IMG/VR virus record: IMGVR_UViG_3300022700_000208
Span: 17,646-81,645 of that record
Strand: one strand, 5' to 3'
Source of the DNA: a virus
Length of the DNA: 64,000 nt
Made by a program: the position numbers and the translations under genes. How positions within the stretch are numbered: position 1 is the first letter of the stretch; the number at the start of each line of letters is the position of its first letter. Below the pieces are notes generated by a model, which ran no database searches, had not been told where the DNA came from, and saw nothing but the letters and a program-made list of their open reading frames with translations. Below are positions 38,709-47,744 of the stretch, in pieces.

Positions 38709-38987
38709 ATGGCTAAAAACAAACGAATCAAAACCTATGAGCCAAAAGGTGAAAGAGTTGAGGTAAAAGACAGCAGACATCAATATGTTCAGTACAGTGG
38801 TGAGATGCCTAAGGTGGAAGAAAAGAGAAACCCAGCCACTGTTATTAACAGATTTCCACATCCAATGACTCTTAGTTATGAGGGAAATGCAATGATCTTG
38901 CCTCCTAGAAGCCGAAATAAAATTGCCGATTCAGAGAAATTAGGACACATCCCCAAGGGAATTATGCTTGTAAGGGACAAAAAGTAA
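38709..38987 (+). CDS. Unknown small protein before the sheath gene
   Basis: A 92-residue basic protein. ATG 38709 follows AAGGAGG by 8 nt; an in-frame ATG at 38682 lacks a ribosome binding site. Beta-rich body (RFPHPMTLSYEGNAMILPPR). Function unknown. Confidence 0.62.
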   Translation: MAKNKRIKTYEPKGERVEVKDSRHQYVQYSGEMPKVEEKRNPATVINRFPHPMTLSYEGNAMILPPRSRNKIADSEKLGHIPKGIMLVRDKK

Positions 38988-39019
38988 TCAAACTTCAAAC
39001 TTAATTTAAGGAGATCATT

Positions 39020-41017
39020 ATGCCATCAGCAAACGCTAGTATTTCTGAAATTGATCTGTCCACAAGAGTTCCCTCATTTCCTGGGGCTTTTGGTGGAATC
39101 GTTATCCCAGCGGTTAAAGGACCAGTCAATCAACCTGTACTCGTGACAAGTCAATCTCAGCTATTATCCATTTTCACTCCTGATGAAAAAGTGGAAGTTG
39201 GATTTGATTTGGCCTATTTCTCAGCTATGGCTTATTTGGAAAAGTCAGATAAGCTTTGGGCTGTACGAGCAGCCAAGGATGCCATCTTTGGTGGAGCCCT
39301 CATAAGGGAAGAAGGATCATCCAATGATAATAGCCCTCTTCCCTCAAGTGCAGATCTCACTGATCCTGAAGGGTTTACCTTTGACAGCTTACCTGATCAG
39401 CCAGGAGTTGCAGAGGTCACTGAGTATGATTGGACTGGTCTTTCTGGATCAGATTTCGATGTTTCTGGGAGCGGCCTATCATTCCAGTTTTGGGATGGTG
39501 GAGATAATCCGCATTATATCTGGGTGAATGTTACAGATGGTGCCAATTCACAGAGTGATCCAGGTCTCTCAGGTACAGCTCATCAGCTAGATGTACTGGC
39601 TGCTGATGCCGCTACGGATCTTGCATCCAAGCATCAGGCATTGGTTGATGGTCTTACTGAGTTCAGTGCATCAGTATCTTCTACAGTGGTTACAGTCACT
39701 AATGCCACTGAAGGTGATGCCACAGATGCTACTGATGTGGACTCTGGAGTTTCTATCACCATCACCACTCAGGGACAGGATGAGATTGATAACCAAGACG
39801 AACTCATCCTTATCCATGGAAGCTCTCCTGGGGCTTTTGCCAATGATATCAGAATCACTATCACTAATTTCACCGATGATGAAACCAGGGTTGCTATTGA
39901 GGGATCATTCATCATTGATGTGTATAAGGCAAGCAACACCAATGATCCAATTGAGTCCCACAGGGTGAGCCGTATTCCTGGCCTACAGGATGGCCGTGGA
40001 AGAAATCTTTACATTGAGGATGTTCTCCAGGCATCTAATTACATCAGGGCTCAGGATAATCAGGCTGTTGATGAGAATGTTCTTCCTCAATCACAGCAAA
40101 CTCCTCTGGCTTTGGCTGACGGGGACAATGGAACGGCTGTTACAGATGCTGAATTCATCACAGCAGCTCAGGCTCTCAGCAATCCTGATGATATCTTTAC
40201 CACTCTTCTTATGGATGGTGGACATGCTACATCAGCCTACGCATTGGAGTTGACCTCCATTGCAGAGAACAGGAAAGATTCTGTAGCTCTTCTTTCCACT
40301 CCATTTGCTGCTGAGGCATCATCTTCATACATCACTGACCTTTTGGAATACAGAAACACTGATCTTAATATCAATTCATCCTATGCGGCTCTTTATACTC
40401 CGCACGTTAGGATTTTTGACCGCTTCAATAGCAGGAACTTGTTTGTTTCTCCAGAAGGTTATGCAGCAGGGGTTATCTCTGAAACAGCAGCTAATGAGGA
40501 GATCTGGTTTCCTCCCGCAGGATTCAAGAGAGGAATCCTCAATGTCCTGGATCTTAAGCGTAGGTTCACTAAGGGAGAAATGGACACGCTTTATGATAAT
40601 GGCATCAACCCTCTCAGGTTTGCTCCTGGCCGTGGAATTGCCATTTGGGGACAGAAAACGCTTCTTTCTAGGCCCTCAGCATTGGATAGGCTTAATGTTC
40701 GCTTGATGCTTATCACAGTGGAGCCAGCCATTAAGGAAGCTATGGAAGATTTCCTTTTTGAGCTGAATGATTCTGCAACCAGAGGGCTTGCTGTAGCTGT
40801 TATTAGCGGTGCTTTGGATCGAATCCAAGCAAGACGTGGAATCACTGAGTATCGGGTTGTGTCTGATGCTTCTAACAACTCTCCTCAGGATATTGATAAT
40901 CACATTATGAATGTGGATGTATTTGTAAGGCCAACACCTTCACTTGAGTTCATCCCAGTCAGAATGATTATCACTCCTCAAAGTCTTAGCTTTGAGCTTG
41001 CTGCTCAAGCTGTTTAA
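39020..41017 (+). CDS. Tail sheath protein
   Basis: A 665-residue contractile sheath protein (T4 gp18-like). The N-terminal segment FGGIVIPAVKGPVNQPVLVT and the C-terminal core (FAPGRGIAIWGQKTLLSRPS, DFLFELNDSATRG, FVRPTPSLEF) are the conserved sheath regions; the middle (residues 100-300) is variable and domain-inserted. It makes the contractile outer layer of the tail. TAAGGAG lies upstream of the ATG. The presence of this gene shows the phage is a myovirus. Confidence 0.93.
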   Translation: MPSANASISEIDLSTRVPSFPGAFGGIVIPAVKGPVNQPVLVTSQSQLLSIFTPDEKVEVGFDLAYFSAMAYLEKSDKLWAVRAAKDAIFGGALIREEGSSNDNSPLPSSADLTDPEGFTFDSLPDQPGVAEVTEYDWTGLSGSDFDVSGSGLSFQFWDGGDNPHYIWVNVTDGANSQSDPGLSGTAHQLDVLAADAATDLASKHQALVDGLTEFSASVSSTVVTVTNATEGDATDATDVDSGVSITITTQGQDEIDNQDELILIHGSSPGAFANDIRITITNFTDDETRVAIEGSFIIDVYKASNTNDPIESHRVSRIPGLQDGRGRNLYIEDVLQASNYIRAQDNQAVDENVLPQSQQTPLALADGDNGTAVTDAEFITAAQALSNPDDIFTTLLMDGGHATSAYALELTSIAENRKDSVALLSTPFAAEASSSYITDLLEYRNTDLNINSSYAALYTPHVRIFDRFNSRNLFVSPEGYAAGVISETAANEEIWFPPAGFKRGILNVLDLKRRFTKGEMDTLYDNGINPLRFAPGRGIAIWGQKTLLSRPSALDRLNVRLMLITVEPAIKEAMEDFLFELNDSATRGLAVAVISGALDRIQARRGITEYRVVSDASNNSPQDIDNHIMNVDVFVRPTPSLEFIPVRMIITPQSLSFELAAQAV

Positions 41018-41045
41018 TTGAACTGAATTTTAAGGGAGGAAAATA

Positions 41046-41579
41046 ATGCCAAAGCCTACGTTGGATCAGATTAGGGGAGTTGGGGACTTTCAACAGGTAC
41101 ACAGATGGAATTTGAGGTTTGCCTCATTTCCCGTTCTCGGGTTTGGGGCAGCCCCCATTGCTGAGGCCCTGAATGTTAGATGTGAGTCAGCCACTGTCCC
41201 CAAGCAAACAGTCCAGTCAATTGAGATTGATATCAGGGGCCATAAGGTCAAACAGCCAGGAATTTCCAATTATGATAATACCTGGACTTTAACTTTTGTC
41301 GAAACTGTCGATACACTGGTAAGAACCTTCTTTAAGGGATGGAGAGAATCCATCTGGCAGACCAGAACAGGCATATCGGCAAACAAAGAAGACCTGGAAG
41401 CTACAGTAATCCTGGAGCAGCTCAATAATCAAGATGATGCTATTTGGCAGTACACTGTATTTGGTGTCTATCTTGAGGATTCAGACTTTGGGACATTGGA
41501 TGGGGCAACATCAGACGCTCAAAGGCCCTCATTTACCCTAAGTTATGATTTCTTTGATGATGTTCCTTTAGGAGCTTAA
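41046..41579 (+). CDS. Tail tube protein (gp19-like)
   Basis: A 177-residue protein of the gp19 tube family: HRWNLRFASFP at the start, then IRGHKVKQPG, WTLTFVETVD and a C-terminal PSFTLSYDFFDD. It forms the inner tube inside the sheath. AGGGAGG precedes the ATG. The next gene looks like a second member of the same fold. Confidence 0.86.
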   Translation: MPKPTLDQIRGVGDFQQVHRWNLRFASFPVLGFGAAPIAEALNVRCESATVPKQTVQSIEIDIRGHKVKQPGISNYDNTWTLTFVETVDTLVRTFFKGWRESIWQTRTGISANKEDLEATVILEQLNNQDDAIWQYTVFGVYLEDSDFGTLDGATSDAQRPSFTLSYDFFDDVPLGA

Positions 41580-42248
41580 TTGGCTAAGTTTCTCGACCTG
41601 GACAGCACAATAGATAAGGCTCTTGGCCTTGATGAGTTTGGCATTGGCCAGCTCAGATCTATTGAATTTGGTAAAAAGTATCTGTGGGATATTAGGTTCA
41701 ACACTGATGATCTTCCTGAGAGGATCAATCATAATCTGCCTAAAAAATTCCAGGGATTTTTTCCTGCTTCCGATGTTGAGGAAAATAGAGCCAATCTTGA
41801 AAACTTCTCTTTTGAGGTTTTTATGAATTCCTACCAGGTTCCTAGAAAGAGCCAGGCTAAGGAAATAACAATCACTTTCTTTGATGATATTAAAAATGGT
41901 CTCCTTCAGTGGTTTGATGATTGGATTAATGTCCATATATTAAATAATGGGCAGTTCCTTTCCCCACTGGAGGATTGTGTAAGACTGGTAGACATACGCA
42001 AACTTAATAACAGACGCGAAATACAAACAAGAAACTCATACTGGGTTATCCCTCAAGGGCCAGTAACCTATGCAGGAACAAGTAGTTCCGAAGCTCAATC
42101 ATATTCCCTCAGCTTTGTAGTTGTGGGAGAAGTAGATCAGGAAGGTCAGGGTAATAATACCCGTGATCAACTAATAAAATCCTTTGGAAGACAAGCCATA
42201 TCTGGAGGTGTGGGAACAGTCTTTAGGGGAGTTTCTTCAAATATTTGA
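41580..42248 (+). CDS. Second tube-fold protein, baseplate/tube initiator candidate
   Basis: A 222-residue protein. No Met occurs early, so the TTG at 41580, 7 nt after TTAGGAG, is the start. YLWDIRF, SFEVFMNSYQVP and AKEITITFFDD follow the strand order of the tube fold, as does the later SYSLSFVVVGEV. In T4, gp54 and gp48 share this fold and start tube assembly on the baseplate; this gene could play that part. Overlap of stop and start with the tube gene suggests coupled expression. Confidence 0.72.
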   Translation: MAKFLDLDSTIDKALGLDEFGIGQLRSIEFGKKYLWDIRFNTDDLPERINHNLPKKFQGFFPASDVEENRANLENFSFEVFMNSYQVPRKSQAKEITITFFDDIKNGLLQWFDDWINVHILNNGQFLSPLEDCVRLVDIRKLNNRREIQTRNSYWVIPQGPVTYAGTSSSEAQSYSLSFVVVGEVDQEGQGNNTRDQLIKSFGRQAISGGVGTVFRGVSSNI

Positions 42249-42272
42249 TGTGTCTGTTATTAAGGAGAGGCA

Positions 42273-43124
42273 ATGGCATTTTCACCTGAACAAGAGCAGT
42301 TAGAAAAAAACATACCTGATTATACCCCTCAAAAAACTGATCAAGAAAGCAAGACTTCCCAATTCTCAGGATTCCTTCCTGAAATTTCCATGAAAATGGA
42401 AAACTTGCCTTCCCAGGGGAAAGCATATCCTCAGGGAGCTACGGTCAAATACCGTCCTTACCAGTACGGGGAAGTCAAAAAGATCAATCAATCCAACCTT
42501 ACTCCCATTGAACAGTTTAAAGTGATCCTGGAAGGGATAGAGACAAATTTTGATAAGTATCAATTGTCTCTTGAGGACGCAATGTACATTGCCATCCTAC
42601 GCAAGATATCCACTATTAATGATTCCAAAGTTCTTATTAAGTACAGATGCAATCATTGTGATAAGGTTGGAGAATTTGAGATGCCCACAAAGGAGATTGA
42701 ATTCTATGATCTCCAGGTTCCTTCTCTTCCTATGAAAGCTAACTTTAGTTTTGGACAGTTGGATTTCTCACTATTTACTGTACAGGATTTTATAGATCTA
42801 CAGGAAATGGGTGATGATTATGATAAGGACATGGCCTACATGGCAAAATGCTGTGTGAATAAGTCCTTTGATGCAGCCTACAATCTTATATATAAGATGC
42901 AGCAAAGACAGGACATAGCAATTCTTGAAAAAATTGATTCTTATCTTAGGCATGGGATCAAGCCTGTAGAGCATACTTGTCAGAATAAGTACACCGATAA
43001 GAAAGGTGAGGAAAAGACCTGTGGAAGAAAGGTCAGTGTTGGGCTTGATGGAGGGCAAGCCATCATACTTCCCTTTCGTAAAGATCAAGTCGATGTTGAA
43101 AGCAATATCAGCTTTGGCAATTAA
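42273..43124 (+). CDS. gp26-like baseplate/tail assembly protein
   Basis: A 283-residue protein matching the T4_baseplate (gp26/gp51-like) family: LPSQGKAYPQGATVKYRPYQ near residue 50, KINQSNLTPIEQF, a zinc-binding pair in CNHCDKVG and a second Cys group (CQNK, CGRK) near the end. These proteins are assembly factors of the baseplate hub. A small frame in another phase overlaps its 3' end. AAGGAGAGG precedes the ATG. Confidence 0.78.
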   Translation: MAFSPEQEQLEKNIPDYTPQKTDQESKTSQFSGFLPEISMKMENLPSQGKAYPQGATVKYRPYQYGEVKKINQSNLTPIEQFKVILEGIETNFDKYQLSLEDAMYIAILRKISTINDSKVLIKYRCNHCDKVGEFEMPTKEIEFYDLQVPSLPMKANFSFGQLDFSLFTVQDFIDLQEMGDDYDKDMAYMAKCCVNKSFDAAYNLIYKMQQRQDIAILEKIDSYLRHGIKPVEHTCQNKYTDKKGEEKTCGRKVSVGLDGGQAIILPFRKDQVDVESNISFGN

Positions 43125-43254
43125 AGGTGTTGTCGATGCATGGAATGTCAATTTCATGGATTTTGCTGAAGTCAAGATGATTATTGATGAGTATGAAAAT
43201 TATGTTCAAAAAGCTCAGGAACAAGCTCAAAGAAATAGGATGAAAAAGAACTAA
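43093..43254 (+). CDS. Small out-of-frame gene or frameshift extension
   Basis: A 53-codon frame (+1 relative to the upstream gene) overlapping the end of the 42273 gene by 32 nt. It begins MLKAISALAIKGVVDAWN, continues FMDFAEVKMIIDEYENYV and ends at TAATG shared with the tape measure gene. The frame stays open upstream to 43006, so it could be a separate small gene or be joined to the gp26-like protein by frameshift, as tail assembly chaperones often are upstream of the tape measure. No obvious slippery sequence or strong ribosome binding site is seen. Confidence 0.5.
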   Translation: MLKAISALAIKGVVDAWNVNFMDFAEVKMIIDEYENYVQKAQEQAQRNRMKKN

Positions 43255-45401
43255 TGGCCAATGGAAGAGCCCAGCTAAACAATTCACAGTCACTTAGGCA
43301 AAGAGCCTCTGGCTTCATAGGGGCAGGCAATCCCCATGGAGGAATGGATACCAGTGAATTGACTGATCAGCTATCCACTACCAGTACGCAATTGAAATTC
43401 CAGAGGAAGCTCATTAGCCAAAATACTGAGGCTTTGAAGTCTCTAGCTAATAGTAACTCTGAGGTTTCTGAAGCTATTAAGGAAAATCTCAATGAGGAAA
43501 CCTTTTCTCAGCTATCTAATGTAGCTGATAAGATTGTGGCTGGTCAGAGGGTGACTGCTGAGCAGGGAGAATTCTTTGTTAATAACATCAAAGAAGTAAC
43601 CAGCGCTCTTCAAAACAGTGGTGTGGAATTTGAAGCCAATCTCAGTGATGTTGTCGGCTCATTTAAGGAGATGATGAACAATGAGCAGGCAAGTCTTGAG
43701 ACAAGAAATGAGGCCCTTCAGTCTCTAGTGTCAGGCTTAGATCAGCAATTTGCCGATGGAGAGCAGCCAGAGGTTTTACAAGACCTCAAATCCCTTTCTG
43801 AAAAGGAATTGGAGTTCTCAGACAGGCAAACAGACAGACTTAACCAACTTCTTGATGATCTGGCCGACAACACAACAGATGTAAAACTCTTAGGGACTCT
43901 CCAAAGACTGGAGAACCAGTTTGATATGCTGGTTACGACAAATCAGGAAATCGAGAGAGCCCTTGAATCCCAGGCAGGACCAGGCGGGGAAGAATTAGGG
44001 GAAAAGCTTCAAGAGGGCCTTGAGGAAGCTGTAGATCCAGGATTCTTTGAGACTATGCTTGGTGGGGGAACTCTTCTCGGAGGACTCCTTGGAAGAGGAC
44101 GTGGTGCAGGAGCAGCCGCTGGAACTGCTGCTAGAGCTGCTGGGGCTGCCCGTGGTGGAGGACTTCTCGGAGGACTCGGCGGGGCAGCCAGAACCCTTGG
44201 AAGGGGGGCCAAAATTGCAGGAAAGGCCAGTGGTGTTTTAGCCCTTGTTATGGGGGCTATTGATTTTGTCCAGGGATTTTCCAATGCAGCCGAGATTGCA
44301 GGAATTGAAGATCCCGATGATCTCAAGCTCAGTGACAAGATACAGGCTGGCTTTGCTTCAGCTATCTCAGGTCTTACTTTTGGGTTGGTTGATTCTCAGA
44401 CAGTTTTTGAACAGATAGATAGGGGTATCAATTTTCTCTTTGGAGAAGGAGATGGACTTCTTCCTAATAGTGCAGAGGCTCTCCAGAAAATACTCTCAGC
44501 CAATCCTATTGGATTTGTTATATCGAATTTTGACCGTCTTAAGGAGATGTTCTCTAAACTTTTTGGTGGAGAGGGAAGTTTTACTGAAAGACTTGGGACT
44601 TTTGCTGAAGATTTTGGTGTTCTTGTAGGAGAAGCCATTAAAGATTTATTTGAAGGTCTTCAGACACTCACCCAGGACTTATCTGATCTTGCTCCCAAAG
44701 TTGGACAGGCTCTTGGAAAAGGCATTCAAATGCTTGGAAGTCTTCTTATTGAGGGAGTTCAGAATCTTTTCACTGTGGAAAATATCAAGGCAGCTATAAG
44801 TGGGGTTCTCAGTATTGGTGACCTCATAACAGACATAGGATCAATTTTTACCAGATTCCTTAGTGGTGTTTTTGAGGGAATACTGGGAGAAGGAAATATG
44901 GCTTCCATGGTTCTTGATATGCTTGCCAATGCCCAAGACAAAATATTTGAAGGTCTTCAGGCAAGCGTTGAAGATTTCAGTCTTGATAAAGCCAGAAAGG
45001 CCATGATTGGTGGATTGAAAGATGTAGTTCGGGGAGTTGTCCCTTCAATGGGGATAGGTCTTGAAGACAAAGTTGTTAATGCCCTCTTTGGAGAAGAAAC
45101 AGGAAGTGAGGGGGAGACAGTCCCTGGGGAAGAACAGCAAACTCCAACTCCTGTAGCAGGTGGGGCAGCAGGAGAAGCTACAGGAATTGGGGAATTAATA
45201 CCTAATCTTTTTCAGCAGGAGACAACAGCCCAGACTGAGGCCACACAAAATCAAGCTGAGGGTGGAGGTCAGCAGCAACAGCCTGTAGCCATCCCCATGG
45301 CAGGCGGAGGACAGCAAAAACAAAAGACACCTCCAGCATCAAGAGAAACCAATGTGGATGATCTCTCCTTGTCTCTTCTTAACGTAGGAGCATTGGATTA
45401 A
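43254..45401 (+). CDS. Tape measure protein
   Basis: A 715-residue protein. It has a long helical N-terminal part (residues 40-235), a Gly/Ala-rich hydrophobic middle (LLGGLLGRGRGAGAAAGTAA to about 330), a further hydrophobic section with helices and a Pro/Gln-rich end. Composition, size and position between tube/chaperone and baseplate genes fit a tail tape measure (T4 gp29), which sets tail length and is ejected into the host. By the usual 1.5 Å per residue, a tail near 100 nm is suggested. Starts at TAATG overlap. Confidence 0.75.
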   Translation: MANGRAQLNNSQSLRQRASGFIGAGNPHGGMDTSELTDQLSTTSTQLKFQRKLISQNTEALKSLANSNSEVSEAIKENLNEETFSQLSNVADKIVAGQRVTAEQGEFFVNNIKEVTSALQNSGVEFEANLSDVVGSFKEMMNNEQASLETRNEALQSLVSGLDQQFADGEQPEVLQDLKSLSEKELEFSDRQTDRLNQLLDDLADNTTDVKLLGTLQRLENQFDMLVTTNQEIERALESQAGPGGEELGEKLQEGLEEAVDPGFFETMLGGGTLLGGLLGRGRGAGAAAGTAARAAGAARGGGLLGGLGGAARTLGRGAKIAGKASGVLALVMGAIDFVQGFSNAAEIAGIEDPDDLKLSDKIQAGFASAISGLTFGLVDSQTVFEQIDRGINFLFGEGDGLLPNSAEALQKILSANPIGFVISNFDRLKEMFSKLFGGEGSFTERLGTFAEDFGVLVGEAIKDLFEGLQTLTQDLSDLAPKVGQALGKGIQMLGSLLIEGVQNLFTVENIKAAISGVLSIGDLITDIGSIFTRFLSGVFEGILGEGNMASMVLDMLANAQDKIFEGLQASVEDFSLDKARKAMIGGLKDVVRGVVPSMGIGLEDKVVNALFGEETGSEGETVPGEEQQTPTPVAGGAAGEATGIGELIPNLFQQETTAQTEATQNQAEGGGQQQQPVAIPMAGGGQQKQKTPPASRETNVDDLSLSLLNVGALD

Positions 45402-46204
45402 TGGGTAAGATTGATTTTGAGCAACTAATAAATAATCAAAATGCAAGAGTTGTTATTGATATTGGCAGAGGAGGAGGAAGACCTATTGTAGGCTTCATGC
45501 AAAGTGAAATCTCTGTTAATGGAAGCAATGAGTTTAATACCTTATTTGATACTTCCACCCAGGAATCCATAACAACTCTTACAAATAAGGCAAGACAGAT
45601 TGCCCAGTCTGGAAGAGTTCAGCAATTTATTCAGGACAGCCCTGCTCAGGTTGAAGACTTAAGAAACGTATCTCTTATTAACGTGGCTCAGACAATTCAG
45701 GAATGGACAGCCAGCACTAGGCCAACATTTAGCATAAATATTTTATTCATAGCTATAAGAAATGGGGATGATGTAAGGGTTCCTGCTACAAAACTTCTAA
45801 GTACAGTTTATCCAAACAAAACAACAGGTGGGTTTCTCTCGGCTCCCAATAATTTAACTCCCACGGCTCCAAACAGACCTGGAGTAGGAGCCGTTGAGAT
45901 AGGAAAATGGTTCAGAGCCCCTGGGATCATATTTAAAGAAGTCAATAATACCTTCTCTAATCAAGTTATAAGACTAGATTCTGAGGGATCTGATACAGCT
46001 CCTCTTTATTGTATATCAACTATTCAATTTCAGCCGTTCAGGCAACCAACATTCTCTGAGATTTCCAAATACCTTAAACAAACTCCTTCTAATGTATTTG
46101 GGAACAGTCTTTATGAAAAAGACAAGACAGGAGAAACAAGGGCTCAAAGGGCTGTCAATCAGGAAGCTGGTTCTGGTTCAGTTTCAGGAAACTTGACGGG
46201 ATAA
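45401..46204 (+). CDS. Baseplate-region protein
   Basis: A 267-residue protein that starts in a TAATG overlap with the tape measure gene. The N-terminal part is beta-rich (ARVVIDIGRGGGRPIVGF), and the later PLYCISTIQFQPFRQPTFSE suggests a tail/baseplate fold. I cannot name the family; position suggests a tube-baseplate junction protein (such as T4 gp48/gp54-like) or hub component. Confidence 0.66.
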   Translation: MGKIDFEQLINNQNARVVIDIGRGGGRPIVGFMQSEISVNGSNEFNTLFDTSTQESITTLTNKARQIAQSGRVQQFIQDSPAQVEDLRNVSLINVAQTIQEWTASTRPTFSINILFIAIRNGDDVRVPATKLLSTVYPNKTTGGFLSAPNNLTPTAPNRPGVGAVEIGKWFRAPGIIFKEVNNTFSNQVIRLDSEGSDTAPLYCISTIQFQPFRQPTFSEISKYLKQTPSNVFGNSLYEKDKTGETRAQRAVNQEAGSGSVSGNLTG

Positions 46205-46207
46205 ATT

Positions 46208-46564
46208 ATGTCTCAGTTTTTTATCAATACAGACATTGATACAGAAAAAAGATATGATCCAGCCAAGTTCATGAGGTTTGAGTTTAATGCGTATGATCCT
46301 CTTTCCTCAAATTTGTTTTTAGTTATAAAGAGTGTTCAGAAGAATGGAGAAATTGTCGTACAAGGTGAGGAAGGAAGGCCCGATCTTTTAGCTAATAGGG
46401 CCTACAATGATACCCAGTATTGGTGGGTAATTATGATCTATAACGACATATTCAACGTCAATGATATTGTGGAAGGAATGAAATTGGATCTGGTCAATAG
46501 ATCAGAGCTTGAAGATCTTTATTTCTCTCTTAAATCAAAGCAGGTAGCGAGTGAAAACGGATGA
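46208..46564 (+). CDS. Baseplate wedge gp53/LysM-like protein
   Basis: A 118-residue protein. The C-terminal half, RPDLLANRAYNDTQYWWVIM and DIFNVNDIVEGMKLDLV, is the typical gp53/LysM-like pattern found in baseplate proteins (short alpha-beta unit with Trp and a Gly-Met-Lys-Leu turn). It starts three bases after the previous stop and overlaps the next gene at ATGA. The family joins wedges to the hub. Confidence 0.76.
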   Translation: MSQFFINTDIDTEKRYDPAKFMRFEFNAYDPLSSNLFLVIKSVQKNGEIVVQGEEGRPDLLANRAYNDTQYWWVIMIYNDIFNVNDIVEGMKLDLVNRSELEDLYFSLKSKQVASENG

Positions 46565-47706
46565 TAGGAACTGAGAATAAGTATGTCTTCAGGTTCAGCT
46601 TGGGAGAGGATCAAGATTTCATTGATGAGCCTGATCTTGGAAAATTCACAATGATTGAGGAGTCGGGAAATATACTTCCTACTTTTCATCTCACATTCAT
46701 GACTAGGAATGAAAAAATAGTTCCAAGGCTCAATGAGGGATTTCCCCTTGAAGTTTCCTACGGGAAGGATTCACAGAATTTGATTGATGTTTCCCTGGCT
46801 CCTACACGAGTTCAAAGCTTTAGAAAGGGAGAAGGCAGAAGACAGGTTGGTGTGACAGGTCTAATGAGCGCTAATCCTTATGTGATGGAAAGTGATATAT
46901 TTATCAGCCAGGAAAAGTCAGCCCTAGAGGTTATGAGAGATCAGATCCAGGGGATTTTTACTCCAGACTTCAATAGACAAAGGTCTAATGATTCTCAGAT
47001 CTGGATTCGCCATAACCAGACAAAGAAGAAATTTGTTAATCAACTGTGGACTCATGCGGATTTGGGAAATTCTTTTCCAGCCGTAGCTATTTCAGCAGAT
47101 GGTCGGTTTATTATGCGTGATGTTATACAGGCATTGAATGAGGATTTTAAGTGGAGGTTTGTTCCAGATCCTGACAATAACAATCCCCAGGACATTTACT
47201 ATAATGCCAATTACGACACAGACAACATGAGCGGCTTTATAAACGGCTGGTTTGGTTATGGTAGGGAAAAGTCCGTGTTCGACATGGAAGAGGGCTCACA
47301 CAGCTTTCAGGCCAGTGAGGTGGAGCCTATACTAGCTACCACAGGCAAGCTTGCTAAAAGAGCTGATATCGAGAAGAGATTTTCCAATACAGGAGCGGTG
47401 AGTCAAAACACTCACCCCAACTACTGGCAATCTGCACTGCATAATATCTCTAATCTGGTCACAATGGGAGCGGTCAAGCTTGTACTGACCACAGAGAATA
47501 TCTTTTTCAACATACGTCCTCTGGATCTTGTGATGTTCAGGGATACTACAGTGGACCGTGAGAATGTGGGAGAAGGTAACTCTTCGGAATTCAACTCAGG
47601 TCTGTATTTGACAGGCAAAGTCGTAAGAACAGTGGAAAACAGACAATTTTTAACCACAGTTGAGATCATGAGAGAGTCTTTCAATAATGTCCAGACTCAG
47701 GTGTAA
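46561..47706 (+). CDS. Baseplate hub protein (gp27/gpD-like)
   Basis: A 381-residue protein of the hub/late-control-D type. It has the N-terminal tube-like strands (MIGTENKYVFRFSLG), a central WIRHNQTKKKFVNQL and AISADGRFIMRDVIQAL, and the C-terminal DLVMFRD and GLYLTGKVVRTVENRQFLTT that close the ring. The hub sits on the central spike and the end of the tube. The spike follows at 47745. Confidence 0.76.
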   Translation: MIGTENKYVFRFSLGEDQDFIDEPDLGKFTMIEESGNILPTFHLTFMTRNEKIVPRLNEGFPLEVSYGKDSQNLIDVSLAPTRVQSFRKGEGRRQVGVTGLMSANPYVMESDIFISQEKSALEVMRDQIQGIFTPDFNRQRSNDSQIWIRHNQTKKKFVNQLWTHADLGNSFPAVAISADGRFIMRDVIQALNEDFKWRFVPDPDNNNPQDIYYNANYDTDNMSGFINGWFGYGREKSVFDMEEGSHSFQASEVEPILATTGKLAKRADIEKRFSNTGAVSQNTHPNYWQSALHNISNLVTMGAVKLVLTTENIFFNIRPLDLVMFRDTTVDRENVGEGNSSEFNSGLYLTGKVVRTVENRQFLTTVEIMRESFNNVQTQV

Positions 47707-47715
47707 ATCTTAAAT

Positions 47716-47729
47716 TTTCCGTTTTCCTA
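47716..47729 (+). promoter_or_regulatory. Conserved 14-nt intergenic element, copy 3
   Basis: TTTCCGTTTTCCTA, identical to copies at 7484 and 31832, in the 38-nt gap between the hub and spike genes. GGGAGG follows 2 nt later, and the proposed ATT start of the spike gene is 15 nt after the element. The short distance would leave a very short leader if this is a promoter, so a processing role is also possible. Confidence 0.55.
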
Positions 47730-47744
47730 TTGGGAGGTTGAGTT

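Noticed and set aside
44009-44338. 109-codon minus-strand open frame rich in Ser, Pro and Ala
   Set aside because: It is the antisense of the Gly/Ala-rich part of the tape measure gene. Its open length comes from that composition; no ribosome binding site or partner gene supports it.
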